From Abditibacteriaceae bacterium (GTDB taxonomy: Bacteria; Armatimonadota; Abditibacteriia; Abditibacteriales; Abditibacteriaceae), in NCBI GenBank assembly GCA_019239895.1, contig JAFAZH010000052.1, positions 124,001-188,000 of the forward strand: DNA of 64,000 bases. Direction: 5' to 3'. Below, one piece after another: positions 26,196 to 33,996 of this stretch. Each line of letters begins with the position of its first letter. Within the stretch, counting starts at the first letter, position 1. The notes beneath the pieces were generated by a model. That model saw only the letters and a list, made by a program, of their open reading frames with translations, was not told where the DNA came from and did not search any database. The position numbers and the translations under genes are program-made.

Positions 26196-27575
26196 TTATA
26201 AGACAGCTCCCTGCTCGCGCAATTTACTGCGTAGTTGCGAGCCTTTGATGTCACGCGGCAACAGATTCTTGCTGGCGCATTGAGCCGCCGCCAATCCTGC
26301 GGCTTGCCCCATCGCAAAGCAGGTGGGGGTTAAGCGCGTTGAAGCATGGCCCTCATGGGTGGCGGAGATGCACCGTCCAGCGACTATCACATTATCAAGT
26401 CCCTGTAGTAGCAGACAGCGGAAAGGGATTTCGTAATAGTCATCCGGTGCTTCGGATGTAATCAGACCAGCTCCCGTAGGGGCATGAATATCTACTGGAT
26501 ACGCCGAGCGTGCAATAGCATCTTCAAACTTGCTGCCGTTGACGACATCATTTTGATTGATGACATAGTCACCGAGGATGCGTCGTGTCTCACGCACGCC
26601 GATCTGTGTGGGAATCATGGAAATATAAGAGTCTTCAAAGCCAGCAATATTGCCCTTCATCCAATCGGCAATCGCCGTCACCTGACGCCGCCCTTCAATT
26701 TCGGCGGCAGTTAAATCAAAGGCATCCGCGCCATCTAATTGCGTCACGCGGCTGGTGTTGACATAGCATTCATCAGGTCGCACACCGCTAAAAAACAAAA
26801 GACGGTCACGCGGCACATTTAATTTTTCATTGACTTTACGCCACTCCGAAAAATAGCCACTGACTGCCGTTAACGGTTCGCCCCGCTTCAACTCATGGAA
26901 CATCGTCTCGTGATGGAATTCGTCGGGGTTATCCAGGATATAACGACGTATTGGCTCCCATTGGACACCGCTCAAGCGAAAGTTCATGGTGAGGGGCTGG
27001 GTGATGAGTTGTCCGTCTTTGCGTTGCTCTTGCATCGGTGCGCCAGCACGCATAGCAATATCGGCATCGCCAGTGGCATCAATAAAAAATTTAGCAGGAA
27101 TAAGCTGGCTGCCACTCTTATTCACCACACGCACTGCGGTTACGATGCCGTTGGTGGTCTGAACATCGGTAATGAAGGTGTGCAACATCAAATCCGCACC
27201 GCTTTCCACCAACATCCGCAACATCACCTGCTTGGTCAGGTCAGGGTCAAAGGGTGTCAGGCTATAAACAAAGCCGATGCTATCGCGCACATGCCCAATC
27301 GCGCCACCAATAGCCTGTAAGCGATCCACCAACTCCTGCCCTAACCCGGCGAGGACTTGCTCACCGTGTTTGTTATGAAACGACAGCCAGGGATGTACCA
27401 TCGCCGCCGTCGAGCTACCACCAGGAAAACCATAACGCTCAATAACCAGCGTTTTCGCGCCATTGCGGGCCGCGCTGACCGCCGCCATCGTCCCGGTTGG
27501 GCCGCCACCGCAGACGACGACATCATATTGATCTAAAGTTGTAGGAGAAGCAGAAGCCACGCCAGAAGTATACAT
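26196..27575 (-). CDS. FAD-dependent oxidoreductase (FAD_oxidored family)
   Basis: The 459-residue protein opens with a dinucleotide-binding fold, VVVCGGGPTGTMAAVSAARN (GxGxxG type), and ends with VIVAGRCISATHEGHASTRL and CFAMGQAAGLAAA, hallmarks of the PF12831 family common in carbohydrate-using bacteria. Members oxidise unknown organic substrates, often beside glycosidases and sugar transporters. The start is placed at ATG 27575; a TTG 33 bases upstream is possible. No Shine-Dalgarno is obvious. It is divergent from the XRE regulator and upstream of GH42 on the same strand. Confidence 0.85.
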   Translation of the reverse strand: MYTSGVASASPTTLDQYDVVVCGGGPTGTMAAVSAARNGAKTLVIERYGFPGGSSTAAMVHPWLSFHNKHGEQVLAGLGQELVDRLQAIGGAIGHVRDSIGFVYSLTPFDPDLTKQVMLRMLVESGADLMLHTFITDVQTTNGIVTAVRVVNKSGSQLIPAKFFIDATGDADIAMRAGAPMQEQRKDGQLITQPLTMNFRLSGVQWEPIRRYILDNPDEFHHETMFHELKRGEPLTAVSGYFSEWRKVNEKLNVPRDRLLFFSGVRPDECYVNTSRVTQLDGADAFDLTAAEIEGRRQVTAIADWMKGNIAGFEDSYISMIPTQIGVRETRRILGDYVINQNDVVNGSKFEDAIARSAYPVDIHAPTGAGLITSEAPDDYYEIPFRCLLLQGLDNVIVAGRCISATHEGHASTRLTPTCFAMGQAAGLAAAQCASKNLLPRDIKGSQLRSKLREQGAVL

Positions 27576-27676
27576 ACTTAAGCCAGTCGTCAGGCTGATT
27601 TGCACCAACTGAATTAATCGTGTAAGCTAAACGGCATACATTGTGTAACCAACACTTTTATAGAAAGCTTAAATTC

Positions 27677-28027
27677 ATGAAATCATTAGGTGAGACTCTC
27701 CGTGATGCCAGAATAGAAAAAAATATATCTTTACGCGCTCTAGCTGGCCAGATGGAAATAACACCATCTTATTTGAGCGATATTGAGAATGACCGACGTG
27801 TTCCAGCCGAAGATGTTTTGAGGACTCTCGCTAGCAATTTAGAAATAGAATTTGAAGATTTAATGGCATTGGCTGGGAGATTTGGGGAAAAAGCAGAACG
27901 GTATATGAAGAGTCAGCCTACTGCTGTGAAACTGTTTAGACGTATTTCGGAAGCTAATCTTGGCGAAGAGCAGTTACGTGAGATGATAAACGAGGTTAAG
28001 AAAAGAAATGAGCAGAAAGGAGAATAA
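27677..28027 (+). CDS. XRE family helix-turn-helix regulator
   Basis: The 116-residue protein has a Cro/CI-type helix-turn-helix in residues 3-62 (LGETLRDARIEKNISLRALA, then MEITPSYLSDIENDRRVPA), followed by a helical tail. It ends immediately before the ImmA/IrrE protease gene, the arrangement of ImmR/ImmA and many toxin-antitoxin or mobile-element switches where the protease inactivates the regulator. Codon and base use here are more AT-rich than in the neighbouring metabolic genes, suggesting later acquisition. The start at 27677 matches the domain; an upstream codon in the same frame is less likely. Confidence 0.88.
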   Translation: MKSLGETLRDARIEKNISLRALAGQMEITPSYLSDIENDRRVPAEDVLRTLASNLEIEFEDLMALAGRFGEKAERYMKSQPTAVKLFRRISEANLGEEQLREMINEVKKRNEQKGE

Positions 28028-28726
28028 GTGTTACCAGCACCATATATTCCTGAAGATCAAATTGAAAAGCTTATAGAGGATGAGTTAGAAAGGTCAGGTC
28101 TGAAGCCTCCCATCTTAAACCCAGTTTTGAACCTTGCCCAATTTATAGAGAGGCACCTTATGACCACCTTGGATGAATATGCAGAGTTACCCCAAGAAGT
28201 TATGGGTGAGGTATGCTTTGAATTTAACAAGAAACCACATATCAGCATAAATCGGGATTTGACAGAAAATGCTGATAATGGCGATTCGTTAGGTGTCTTA
28301 GGGAGGTTAAGAGCTACAATTGCCCATGAAGCCGGACACGTAATTCTACATAAATCCCTATTCTCTTTTGATGAAAAAGATCAAGTCTCACTGTTTAGTG
28401 GTGATCTGGAAAAAGATGTTCGTTGTTTTCACCGTTGCCTTAAACGAGATCTCCACCGCACGAGTGGTTCAATAGAAAGAGTCGAGATTCAGGCTAACAT
28501 TGCTATGGCCGCGCTGTTGATGCCAAAATCACTCTTCATACCTCTGGCAAAACCTCTTCTTAAGAATGCTCAAAGGCATGGGGCATCTCACCCCAATTGC
28601 AAGCAAGCAGATGACATGGTTCATAAATTAGCCCAAGAATTCAGGGTATCACATCAAGCAGCACGCATTCGCCTTCAAAAACTTCAACTGCTACCTGGGC
28701 CACACTCATTAGAGATGTGGAAATAA
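28028..28726 (+). CDS. ImmA/IrrE family metallo-endopeptidase
   Basis: The 232-residue protein carries the zinc-protease motif HEAGH (His100-Glu101...His104) within RATIAHEAGHVILHK, and ANIAMAALLMPKSLF, typical of the DUF955/ImmA-IrrE family. Such proteases cleave a partner XRE repressor after DNA damage or another signal. Translation starts at GTG directly after the XRE stop codon (no gap), with AAAGGAG upstream, so the two are coupled. The C-terminal segment (AQEFRVSHQAARIRLQKLQL) resembles a helix-turn-helix, as in some family members. No integrase is in view. Confidence 0.88.
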   Translation: MLPAPYIPEDQIEKLIEDELERSGLKPPILNPVLNLAQFIERHLMTTLDEYAELPQEVMGEVCFEFNKKPHISINRDLTENADNGDSLGVLGRLRATIAHEAGHVILHKSLFSFDEKDQVSLFSGDLEKDVRCFHRCLKRDLHRTSGSIERVEIQANIAMAALLMPKSLFIPLAKPLLKNAQRHGASHPNCKQADDMVHKLAQEFRVSHQAARIRLQKLQLLPGPHSLEMWK

Positions 28727-28744
28727 AAAATTTTACCCCATGTG

Positions 28745-28773
28745 TTGACAAGTCGGCGAACGCGGCGTATAAT
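28745..28773 (+). promoter_or_regulatory. Perfect consensus sigma-70 promoter
   Basis: TTGACA (28745-28750), 17 bases, TATAAT (28768-28773). It lies just after the ImmA-type gene and would transcribe the DUF3892 gene with a leader of about 140 bases. A strong Shine-Dalgarno-like AGGAGG at about 28791 in that leader has no start codon after it. Confidence 0.8.
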
Positions 28774-28917
28774 GTGAACAGAGGAAGAAAAGGAGGCGAT
28801 AAATTTAAGTTCCTTAGAATCGAGAAGTAGTAATCAGTTGTAAAATGTTGCACCACACGCCGTATATGAAACGCAGGTATAACAACACTATACAAATTGA
28901 CTAGGAGACAAATTCAA

Positions 28918-29211
28918 ATGGCAACTGAGATTAAGTGTATTAACAAGAGTGACCGGGCTAATCCCCATGAGCGCATTACGCACATTGGTGGTATGGAGAA
29001 TGGTAGCCGTTGGCGAATGACTCAGTCCGAAGGAATAACTGTAACAGAGACCGCAAAGGCACGCGGCCAAGTTGCTTTTGTAGTTCGACGTGGCGGGTAC
29101 TGCGTTAACGTAATCGTAGCTACCCACAATGGCAACAAGTATTTGAAGACCGAACCTGATGGGGTGCAGCCAGATAATCTGTTAGCTTTGCCGGAATGCC
29201 CTCGATATTAG
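28918..29211 (+). CDS. DUF3892 domain protein
   Basis: The 97-residue protein matches the small DUF3892 family: EIKCINKSDRANPHERITHI, then GMENGSRWRMT, and the ending YLKTEPDGVQPDNLLALPEC. The family is found mostly in accessory regions and has no firm function. The start at 28918 has AGGAG 11 bases upstream. It has its own perfect consensus promoter, so it is probably well expressed, and it is insulated from tmRNA by a 20-bp terminator. Confidence 0.85.
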   Translation: MATEIKCINKSDRANPHERITHIGGMENGSRWRMTQSEGITVTETAKARGQVAFVVRRGGYCVNVIVATHNGNKYLKTEPDGVQPDNLLALPECPRY

Positions 29212-29221
29212 ATCGGAGTAG

Positions 29222-29266
29222 GCAAAAACAAAGAGCACACTGCATGAGTGTGCTCTTTGTTTTTGC
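29222..29266. terminator. Perfect 20-bp bidirectional terminator
   Basis: Arms 29222-29241 and 29247-29266 pair perfectly around GCATG. Each strand ends with a T run (GTTTTTGC), so it can stop both the DUF3892 transcript and tmRNA, which is transcribed toward it. Confidence 0.9.
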
Positions 29267-29269
29267 GAA

Positions 29270-29629
29270 TGGAGGCGCAGAGAATTGAACTCTGGTCCGC
29301 AAAGTGAACGACAACAGTATCTACAGGTTTAGTTGTGTTTTAGTTTAGGTACACGTCCCCGACACAACGACGGGAAAACGGGCACCGAGTCCGCATTTAT
29401 GCCGTTACCGAAGTCGGGGCGAACGAACCGCTCTGGTAACATCCGTCTAAAGTGATACTCAATGCAGCCCGACGGACAAAATTGCAAAGAGCATGGTTGC
29501 TAATTAAGCAGCCAGAGCCAGGGGAGCCTGGTAAGTGTTGGCAATTGTGTTTTTGCCCCGTTTTACGAGTCTGAGCAACTCGACCTGCAACCGTTGCTTT
29601 CAGGCTCCACGTCGAAACCTGTCGCCCCC
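29270..29629 (-). ncRNA. ssrA: Transfer-messenger RNA
   Basis: A 360-base tmRNA on the minus strand. The 5' end is GGGGGCGACAGGTTTCGACG and the 3' end is GTTCAATTCTCTGCGCCTCCA; GGGGGCG and CGCCTCC pair as the acceptor stem, and the T-loop TTCAATTC is present. CCA is not encoded. The tag frame (29504-29557) reads GKNTIANTYQAPLALAA and then TAA, ending in the ALAA recognised by ClpXP-type proteases; the resume codon (GGC) is inferred. tmRNA rescues stalled ribosomes and tags incomplete proteins. A strong terminator follows. The 3' end faces the accessory genes at 27.7-29.2 kb. Confidence 0.96.
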
Positions 29630-29675
29630 AGTTGTCTGATGTTAAAGACGTTCTCTATTGTAGCAAGTTCCTGAA

Positions 29676-29710
29676 GGAAACGGAATACAGGATGCAGGAA
29701 ACAGAATATA
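29676..29710. repeat. Heptad array upstream of tmRNA
   Basis: Five direct 7-base units, GGAAACG, GAATACA, GGATGCA, GGAAACA, GAATATA, lie between the tmRNA 5' end and the GT39-like gene stop. No second, complementary arm is clear. The periodicity matches the atp-type repeats, so it may be a one-armed remnant. Confidence 0.55.
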
Positions 29711-29722
29711 AATAATCATCAG

Positions 29723-31060
29723 CTAAGCTGATCGCCTCCTGGCACGGAGGGCTTCCCATCCGATGGTTGCATACAGCAGTAAAATTGGCATGTTGGCGTC
29801 TCTAAAACGGGGGGAACCCCAAAAAATTAACGCCATCAACACCGTAGCCAGCAAGGTGCTATGGACAGCCCACCAGGGCATCGTGCAGTAACGGCGATGC
29901 CGCCAACAATGGATGAAGCCCACAATATAAAGCAGCAAGAATGGGGTGTAGCCGACAACTTGCAGAAAGACGTATTTCTTGTTGCCGGATTCTACATCGG
30001 GCAACCACAGACGAAGGAATTTATAAAAGCACAGCAGCGGCATAGAGGCCAAATTTTGGCGCACCCACGCAAAGCCAAGTTTCCACTCCATCTTATCATG
30101 TGCTACTTCGTCTGGTGTCGCTACAATGGCACTGCGCCCAGGAAGTTCTGTCGTGGAGATCCAACTGCCCAAATGAGGCAATTCTTTAAGCACCCGCGTA
30201 TTGTTGGCTCCATAAAACGTTGAGCCGCCGTTCGTTGCCACCAGCGCCAGCTTATGATACACCGCGTAATTGCGAGCTGTCCAGGGTAAAACAACCATTA
30301 AGAATGACACTGTGAAAAGGATTCCGGCTGCCAAGACAGAACCCTTAGAGCTTCTGGCGGGTGCGCCGATCTTTAATGCTGGATGCGCCGCCGAATGCGG
30401 CATGATCTTGGTCTGCTGACGCCGTTGATGCAGGGTGAGCAGTCCCAGCAGTATAGGCAACAACAAAAGTGTAAAAGGTCGCGTCAGGGTGCCCCAACCC
30501 AGCGTCAGGCCACACAGGATTAACAGTTTGGACGATGGCTTTTTGAGGTAGCGAATGAAGAACCACAACCCTAACGCCATGCAGGGAATAAAGAGGTTTT
30601 CTGAGGCGAAGACCGTTGCATTATAAACACCGGGGAGGTAAACCACCGCCAGAGTTGTAGACAGGAGAGCTTGTCGTGCACTAAAGAGTTCACGGGCTAA
30701 CAAATAAGTGAGCAGGCAACTAAGAGTCCCTAAGAGGCAGAAGGAGAGATAGGCCAGCACATAATTCTCCCCGGCGATAGCATAGATGATGGCTAAGAAC
30801 AAGGGAAAACCGGGGGCACGAAATGCCGTGGGATGACCTACTGAGTGGGGAGAAATGGTCGGAGAATGCCCCCAAGTATACCCGAGCCCATGTGCGACTT
30901 GAAGCGCCAGCATATTAAATTCTATGCCATCCGCGCCCATTTCATCACCTGGCCCCGCATGGATGTCCCGCAAGGCCAGCACCGCACTAAAGCGAATTAA
31001 GAAGGCTACCAAAAGTAGCCATGTCAGTGTGGCTTTACGGCGAGAATACAGCGTACGCAT
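29723..31060 (-). CDS. Integral membrane glycosyltransferase (GT39/ArnT-like)
   Basis: The 445-residue protein has about ten membrane helices. An early Asp/Glu-containing loop (GPGDEMGADGIEFNMLA) after helix 1, and PTAFRAPGFPLFLAIIYA before helix 2, fit dolichyl-phosphate-mannose mannosyltransferase/ArnT-type enzymes that use polyprenyl-phosphate sugars on the outer face of the membrane. The second loop is large (about residues 280-345). The acceptor, lipid or protein, is unknown. It lies upstream of rfbB on the opposite side of a 140-base gap, on the same strand, in an envelope-sugar context. Confidence 0.75.
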   Translation of the reverse strand: MRTLYSRRKATLTWLLLVAFLIRFSAVLALRDIHAGPGDEMGADGIEFNMLALQVAHGLGYTWGHSPTISPHSVGHPTAFRAPGFPLFLAIIYAIAGENYVLAYLSFCLLGTLSCLLTYLLARELFSARQALLSTTLAVVYLPGVYNATVFASENLFIPCMALGLWFFIRYLKKPSSKLLILCGLTLGWGTLTRPFTLLLLPILLGLLTLHQRRQQTKIMPHSAAHPALKIGAPARSSKGSVLAAGILFTVSFLMVVLPWTARNYAVYHKLALVATNGGSTFYGANNTRVLKELPHLGSWISTTELPGRSAIVATPDEVAHDKMEWKLGFAWVRQNLASMPLLCFYKFLRLWLPDVESGNKKYVFLQVVGYTPFLLLYIVGFIHCWRHRRYCTMPWWAVHSTLLATVLMALIFWGSPRFRDANMPILLLYATIGWEALRARRRSA

Positions 31061-31200
31061 TTTGTGTGGATTGTAGGATCGGTGAGGCCGGGGGCAAACC
31101 GAGAGTGAAGTCGCATCAAACAGAATACGGAAATTGCCGTTGGCAGATGCTGTTGAGTCTCTTAGATACGAGTTGTCTGTGAGACTCTTGGCGATTGATG

Positions 31201-32238
31201 TTACGCCGCTGCACTCTCTTTGAGTCGCTCTTGGTAGTTACGCTGATAATATTGCTGGTACTCCGCATCGGACTTGAGGGGACGCCACCATGCCTCATGC
31301 TCACGATACCACTTCACTGTCGCGGCCATGTTCACTTCAAAGTCGTGTGATGGCTGCCAGCCTAAGGCTTTGATCTTGTCACAGTTGAGAGCGTAACGAC
31401 GATCATGACCGGGCCGGTCAGCAATGCGCCGTATGAGGGACTCTGGCTTATCTAAAAGGCGCAAGATGGTTTGGGTAATCTCGCGGTTGTTGCGCTCGTT
31501 GCCGCCCCCCACGTTATAGGCTTCGCCTGGCTCGCCTTTTTCCGCCGCTAAAAGGATGCCCCGGCAGTGGTCTTCGACAAAAAGCCAGTCGCGGCATTGG
31601 AGGCCATCGCCATACATCGGCAGGGCCAGATCATCTAGGGCATTGGTGACAAAAAGCGGCAACAGCTTTTCGGGATACTGGTAAGGGCCAAAGGTATTGG
31701 AACCGCGTGTGGTGATGATCGGCATGTCATGCGAGACAAAATAAGAGCGCGCGATCAGTTCGCCCCCCGCCTTAGAAGCCGAATAGGGAGAACGTGGCTC
31801 CAAGGGGTCGGTTTCGAGGCTATAACCTTCTGGCACATGGCCGTAGACTTCATCAGTGCTCACTTGCAGGAAACGCTTGATGCCGCGTCGTTTGGCTTCT
31901 TCCAGCAGCACATAAACGCCATAGACATCGGTTTGCACAAAGGCACCGGCATGTTCCGGGTCGCCCATCAGCGAGCGGTCAACATGCGATTCAGCCGCGA
32001 AGTTAAAGACCATCGTGCAGTCTTCCATTGCCTGGGCCACGGCTTTAGCGTCACAAATATCGCCCTGCACAAAGCGGAAGCGGGAATCATCCTGCACTTC
32101 GGCTAAATTCTCCAGCCGTCCGGCATAGGTGAGCTTATCAATGACAGTGACCTGCCACTCCGGGCGCTCGCGCAGCACAACGCGCACAAAGTTGCTGCCG
32201 ATAAACCCTGCACCGCCAGTAACTAATATCTTTTCCAT
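31201..32238 (-). CDS. rfbB: dTDP-glucose 4,6-dehydratase
   Basis: The 345-residue short-chain dehydrogenase converts dTDP-glucose to dTDP-4-keto-6-deoxyglucose on the way to dTDP-rhamnose and related sugars. The NAD-binding motif is GGAGFIGSNF (residues 8-17), STDEVYG holds the catalytic Asp-Glu pair, and YSASKA holds the Tyr-x3-Lys pair. Length and order are standard for RmlB/RfbB. GGAAGAG precedes the ATG. The other rml genes are not in the window; the divergent neighbour is gmhA, also a sugar gene. Confidence 0.92.
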   Translation of the reverse strand: MEKILVTGGAGFIGSNFVRVVLRERPEWQVTVIDKLTYAGRLENLAEVQDDSRFRFVQGDICDAKAVAQAMEDCTMVFNFAAESHVDRSLMGDPEHAGAFVQTDVYGVYVLLEEAKRRGIKRFLQVSTDEVYGHVPEGYSLETDPLEPRSPYSASKAGGELIARSYFVSHDMPIITTRGSNTFGPYQYPEKLLPLFVTNALDDLALPMYGDGLQCRDWLFVEDHCRGILLAAEKGEPGEAYNVGGGNERNNREITQTILRLLDKPESLIRRIADRPGHDRRYALNCDKIKALGWQPSHDFEVNMAATVKWYREHEAWWRPLKSDAEYQQYYQRNYQERLKESAAA

Positions 32239-32353
32239 AGCTCTTCCGTTGATGGCTTATCCTTTAGGTATCTGTTGTATATCTGTAAATAGCTTAGCAA
32301 AATTACCGCTGCCCTGCCCTATCGCGCCCAGATACAGCGGAGGGCCGACTCAT

Positions 32354-32382
32354 TTGACGCACGGGCATAATACTCCTATAAT
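32354..32382 (+). promoter_or_regulatory. Sigma-70-type promoter ahead of gmhA
   Basis: TTGACG (32354-32359), 17 bases, TATAAT (32377-32382). Predicted transcription starts about 16 bases before the gmhA ATG; no clear Shine-Dalgarno fits in that short leader. Confidence 0.75.
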
Positions 32383-32404
32383 CCCTAAGACAAAGACACT
32401 TACT

Positions 32405-32968
32405 ATGCACGAAATCTTAACAGCCCATTGCCGTGAAGCCGCCACTTTAGTGGCACGAGTAGAAACTTATTTGCCAACCATCGAGGCTATTGCAGAAGAA
32501 ATAGTAAACTGCCTGCGCAATGGCGGCAAGCTGTTGACCTGCGGCAATGGCGGCTCAGCGGCGGAAGCGCAGCACTTTGCGGAAGAACTGGTGGGTCGCT
32601 ACAAGCGCGAACGCCGCTCTTTGCCTGCGGTTTCCCTGGTGGCTGATGGGACGCTACTCACCTGCATCGTAAATGACTACGGAGCCGACGAAATCTTTGC
32701 GCGGCAGGTAGATGGCCTGGGCTGCTCCGGTGATGTATTAGTTGGCCTCTCCACCAGTGGCAACAGCGAAAATGTGCGTCGCGCGATGGAAAGAGCCAGG
32801 GCGCGAGGTCTCAAAACGGTGGCCTTATTAGGACGTGATGGTGGATTAACGGCTGGCTTAGCCGATTACGAGATTATTGTGGAGTCGGGCACTTCGGCGC
32901 GCATTCAAGAAGTGCATCTGCTCTTCATCCACTTGTTCTGTGAAGCTATTGATGAAGCGTTTGCTTAA
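32405..32968 (+). CDS. gmhA: Sedoheptulose-7-phosphate isomerase (SIS domain)
   Basis: The 187-residue protein is a single SIS domain of GmhA type: GGKLLTCGNGGSAAEAQHFA, LVGRYKRERRSLPAVSL, VGLSTSGNSENVRRAM. GmhA makes D-glycero-D-manno-heptose 7-phosphate, used in lipopolysaccharide cores or other heptose-containing surface glycans. His in AQHFAEEL and Glu in that same helix are likely active-site residues. The start at 32405 fits the family and the promoter at 32354; the frame is open upstream. It converges on murQ across a palindromic element. Confidence 0.88.
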   Translation: MHEILTAHCREAATLVARVETYLPTIEAIAEEIVNCLRNGGKLLTCGNGGSAAEAQHFAEELVGRYKRERRSLPAVSLVADGTLLTCIVNDYGADEIFARQVDGLGCSGDVLVGLSTSGNSENVRRAMERARARGLKTVALLGRDGGLTAGLADYEIIVESGTSARIQEVHLLFIHLFCEAIDEAFA

Positions 32969-32973
32969 AAGAC

Positions 32974-33114
32974 AAGCCGGGGCTATAAAAGCCCCGGCAG
33001 GGAGACTAAAGCCGACCGTCCTTTGGACGGTACACGCATTAAAACGCTATCCTTGTGCGTCCAGAGGACGCTTGGCCAACGGCCTTCCTGCCGGGTCTTT
33101 TATAGCCCCGGCTT
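32974..33114. repeat. Palindromic element with 28-bp arms and nested hairpins
   Basis: Outer arms 32974-33001 and 33087-33114 (starting AAGCCGGGGCTATAAAAG) pair at 27 of 28 positions. Inside lie ACCGTCC/GGACGGT (33015-33031), GCGTCC/GGACGC (33057-33071) and GGCC/GGCC (33074-33084). It fills the gap between converging gmhA and murQ. The structure is that of a small non-autonomous mobile element or REP-type cruciform; it may also stop transcription from both sides. Confidence 0.85.
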
Positions 33115-33121
33115 ATATACC

Positions 33122-33964
33122 TCAGCTTCCACCCGCTGTTTCTTTAATATTCTGCACCGCCCGACTGACATTGCCGCCAGACGCATCTAAAGCGCGTTGT
33201 GCTGTTTCCTCATCTACCGATACTAACCGCATCACGAGCCGTTGTGCGCGATCTACCAACTTGCCGCAGGTCGGCTTCAGGTTTGTCATCAAATTGCCCT
33301 CAACACGGCCAATGCGCAGCATGACGCCAGTTGAGATCATGTTCAGCACCAATTTCTGCGCCGTGCCAGCTTTCATGCGTGTGGAGCCAGCAACGGCTTC
33401 CGGGCCAACTACTGGAGCGATGAGAACATCACAGTAGGGCTTGATAGCAGCATCGGGATTGACGGTGATGCCGCCCGTAAAAGCACCCGCCTCACGGGCA
33501 TATTGCAATGCGCCAATGACATAAGGAGTCCGGCCCGAAGCAGCGATGCCAATCACGGCATCTGCCGCGCTTAAATCTCGCTCACGTAACGCGGTAGCGC
33601 CATCTTCCAGCACGTCTTCCGCCCCTTCTTGTGAGACGAACATCGCTTGAGGGCCACCCGCGATAATGCCTTGCACCAATTCTGGCGGCGTGCCAAAGGT
33701 TGGCGGGCATTCGCTGGCATCTACCACACCCAGACGACCGGACGTGCCCGCACCAATATAAAAGAGACGACCATCCTGTTCTAAAATACGCTGCGCCACC
33801 GCATCCACCACCGCCGCCACTTCATCTAAGACGAGACGCACGGCCAGAGCAACTTTCTGGTCTTCGTCATTGATGAGTTCTAGAGCTTCACGGGTGGGCA
33901 AACGTGATAGGTCAGCCGTTTGAGCATTAACCGCTTCAGTGGGAAGATGAGCTAAACTAGTCAT
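33122..33964 (-). CDS. murQ: N-acetylmuramic acid 6-phosphate etherase
   Basis: The 280-residue SIS-domain enzyme cleaves the lactyl ether of MurNAc-6-phosphate to give GlcNAc-6-phosphate, a step in recycling of cell wall sugars. Conserved segments are FYIGAGTSGRLGVVDASECPPTFG, with catalytic Glu85 (Glu83 in E. coli), and GIAASGRTPYVIGAL. A UBA-like tail (QRALDASGGNVSRAVQNIKE) is at the C terminus. The start at 33964 agrees with family length; a TTG 18 bases upstream is possible. NagZ (44504-45496) is another enzyme of the same recycling route in this window. Confidence 0.93.
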   Translation of the reverse strand: MTSLAHLPTEAVNAQTADLSRLPTREALELINDEDQKVALAVRLVLDEVAAVVDAVAQRILEQDGRLFYIGAGTSGRLGVVDASECPPTFGTPPELVQGIIAGGPQAMFVSQEGAEDVLEDGATALRERDLSAADAVIGIAASGRTPYVIGALQYAREAGAFTGGITVNPDAAIKPYCDVLIAPVVGPEAVAGSTRMKAGTAQKLVLNMISTGVMLRIGRVEGNLMTNLKPTCGKLVDRAQRLVMRLVSVDEETAQRALDASGGNVSRAVQNIKETAGGS

Positions 33965-33996
33965 GCAATGGAGTATAGCCAAGTCGCACGCGGCTG

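Noticed and set aside
28785..28850. Leader peptide starting from a rare codon (ATA) after the orphan AGGAGG
   Set aside because: No standard start codon; only a short frame, so there is not enough to call a gene.
27609..29720. Attachment-site duplication of the tmRNA 3' end
   Set aside because: No second copy of the 3' segment longer than about seven bases was found near the accessory genes, and no integrase is present.
32129..32404. Upstream extension of gmhA by 92 codons
   Set aside because: The extension runs antisense through the start of rfbB and over the promoter; GmhA similarity begins at 32405.
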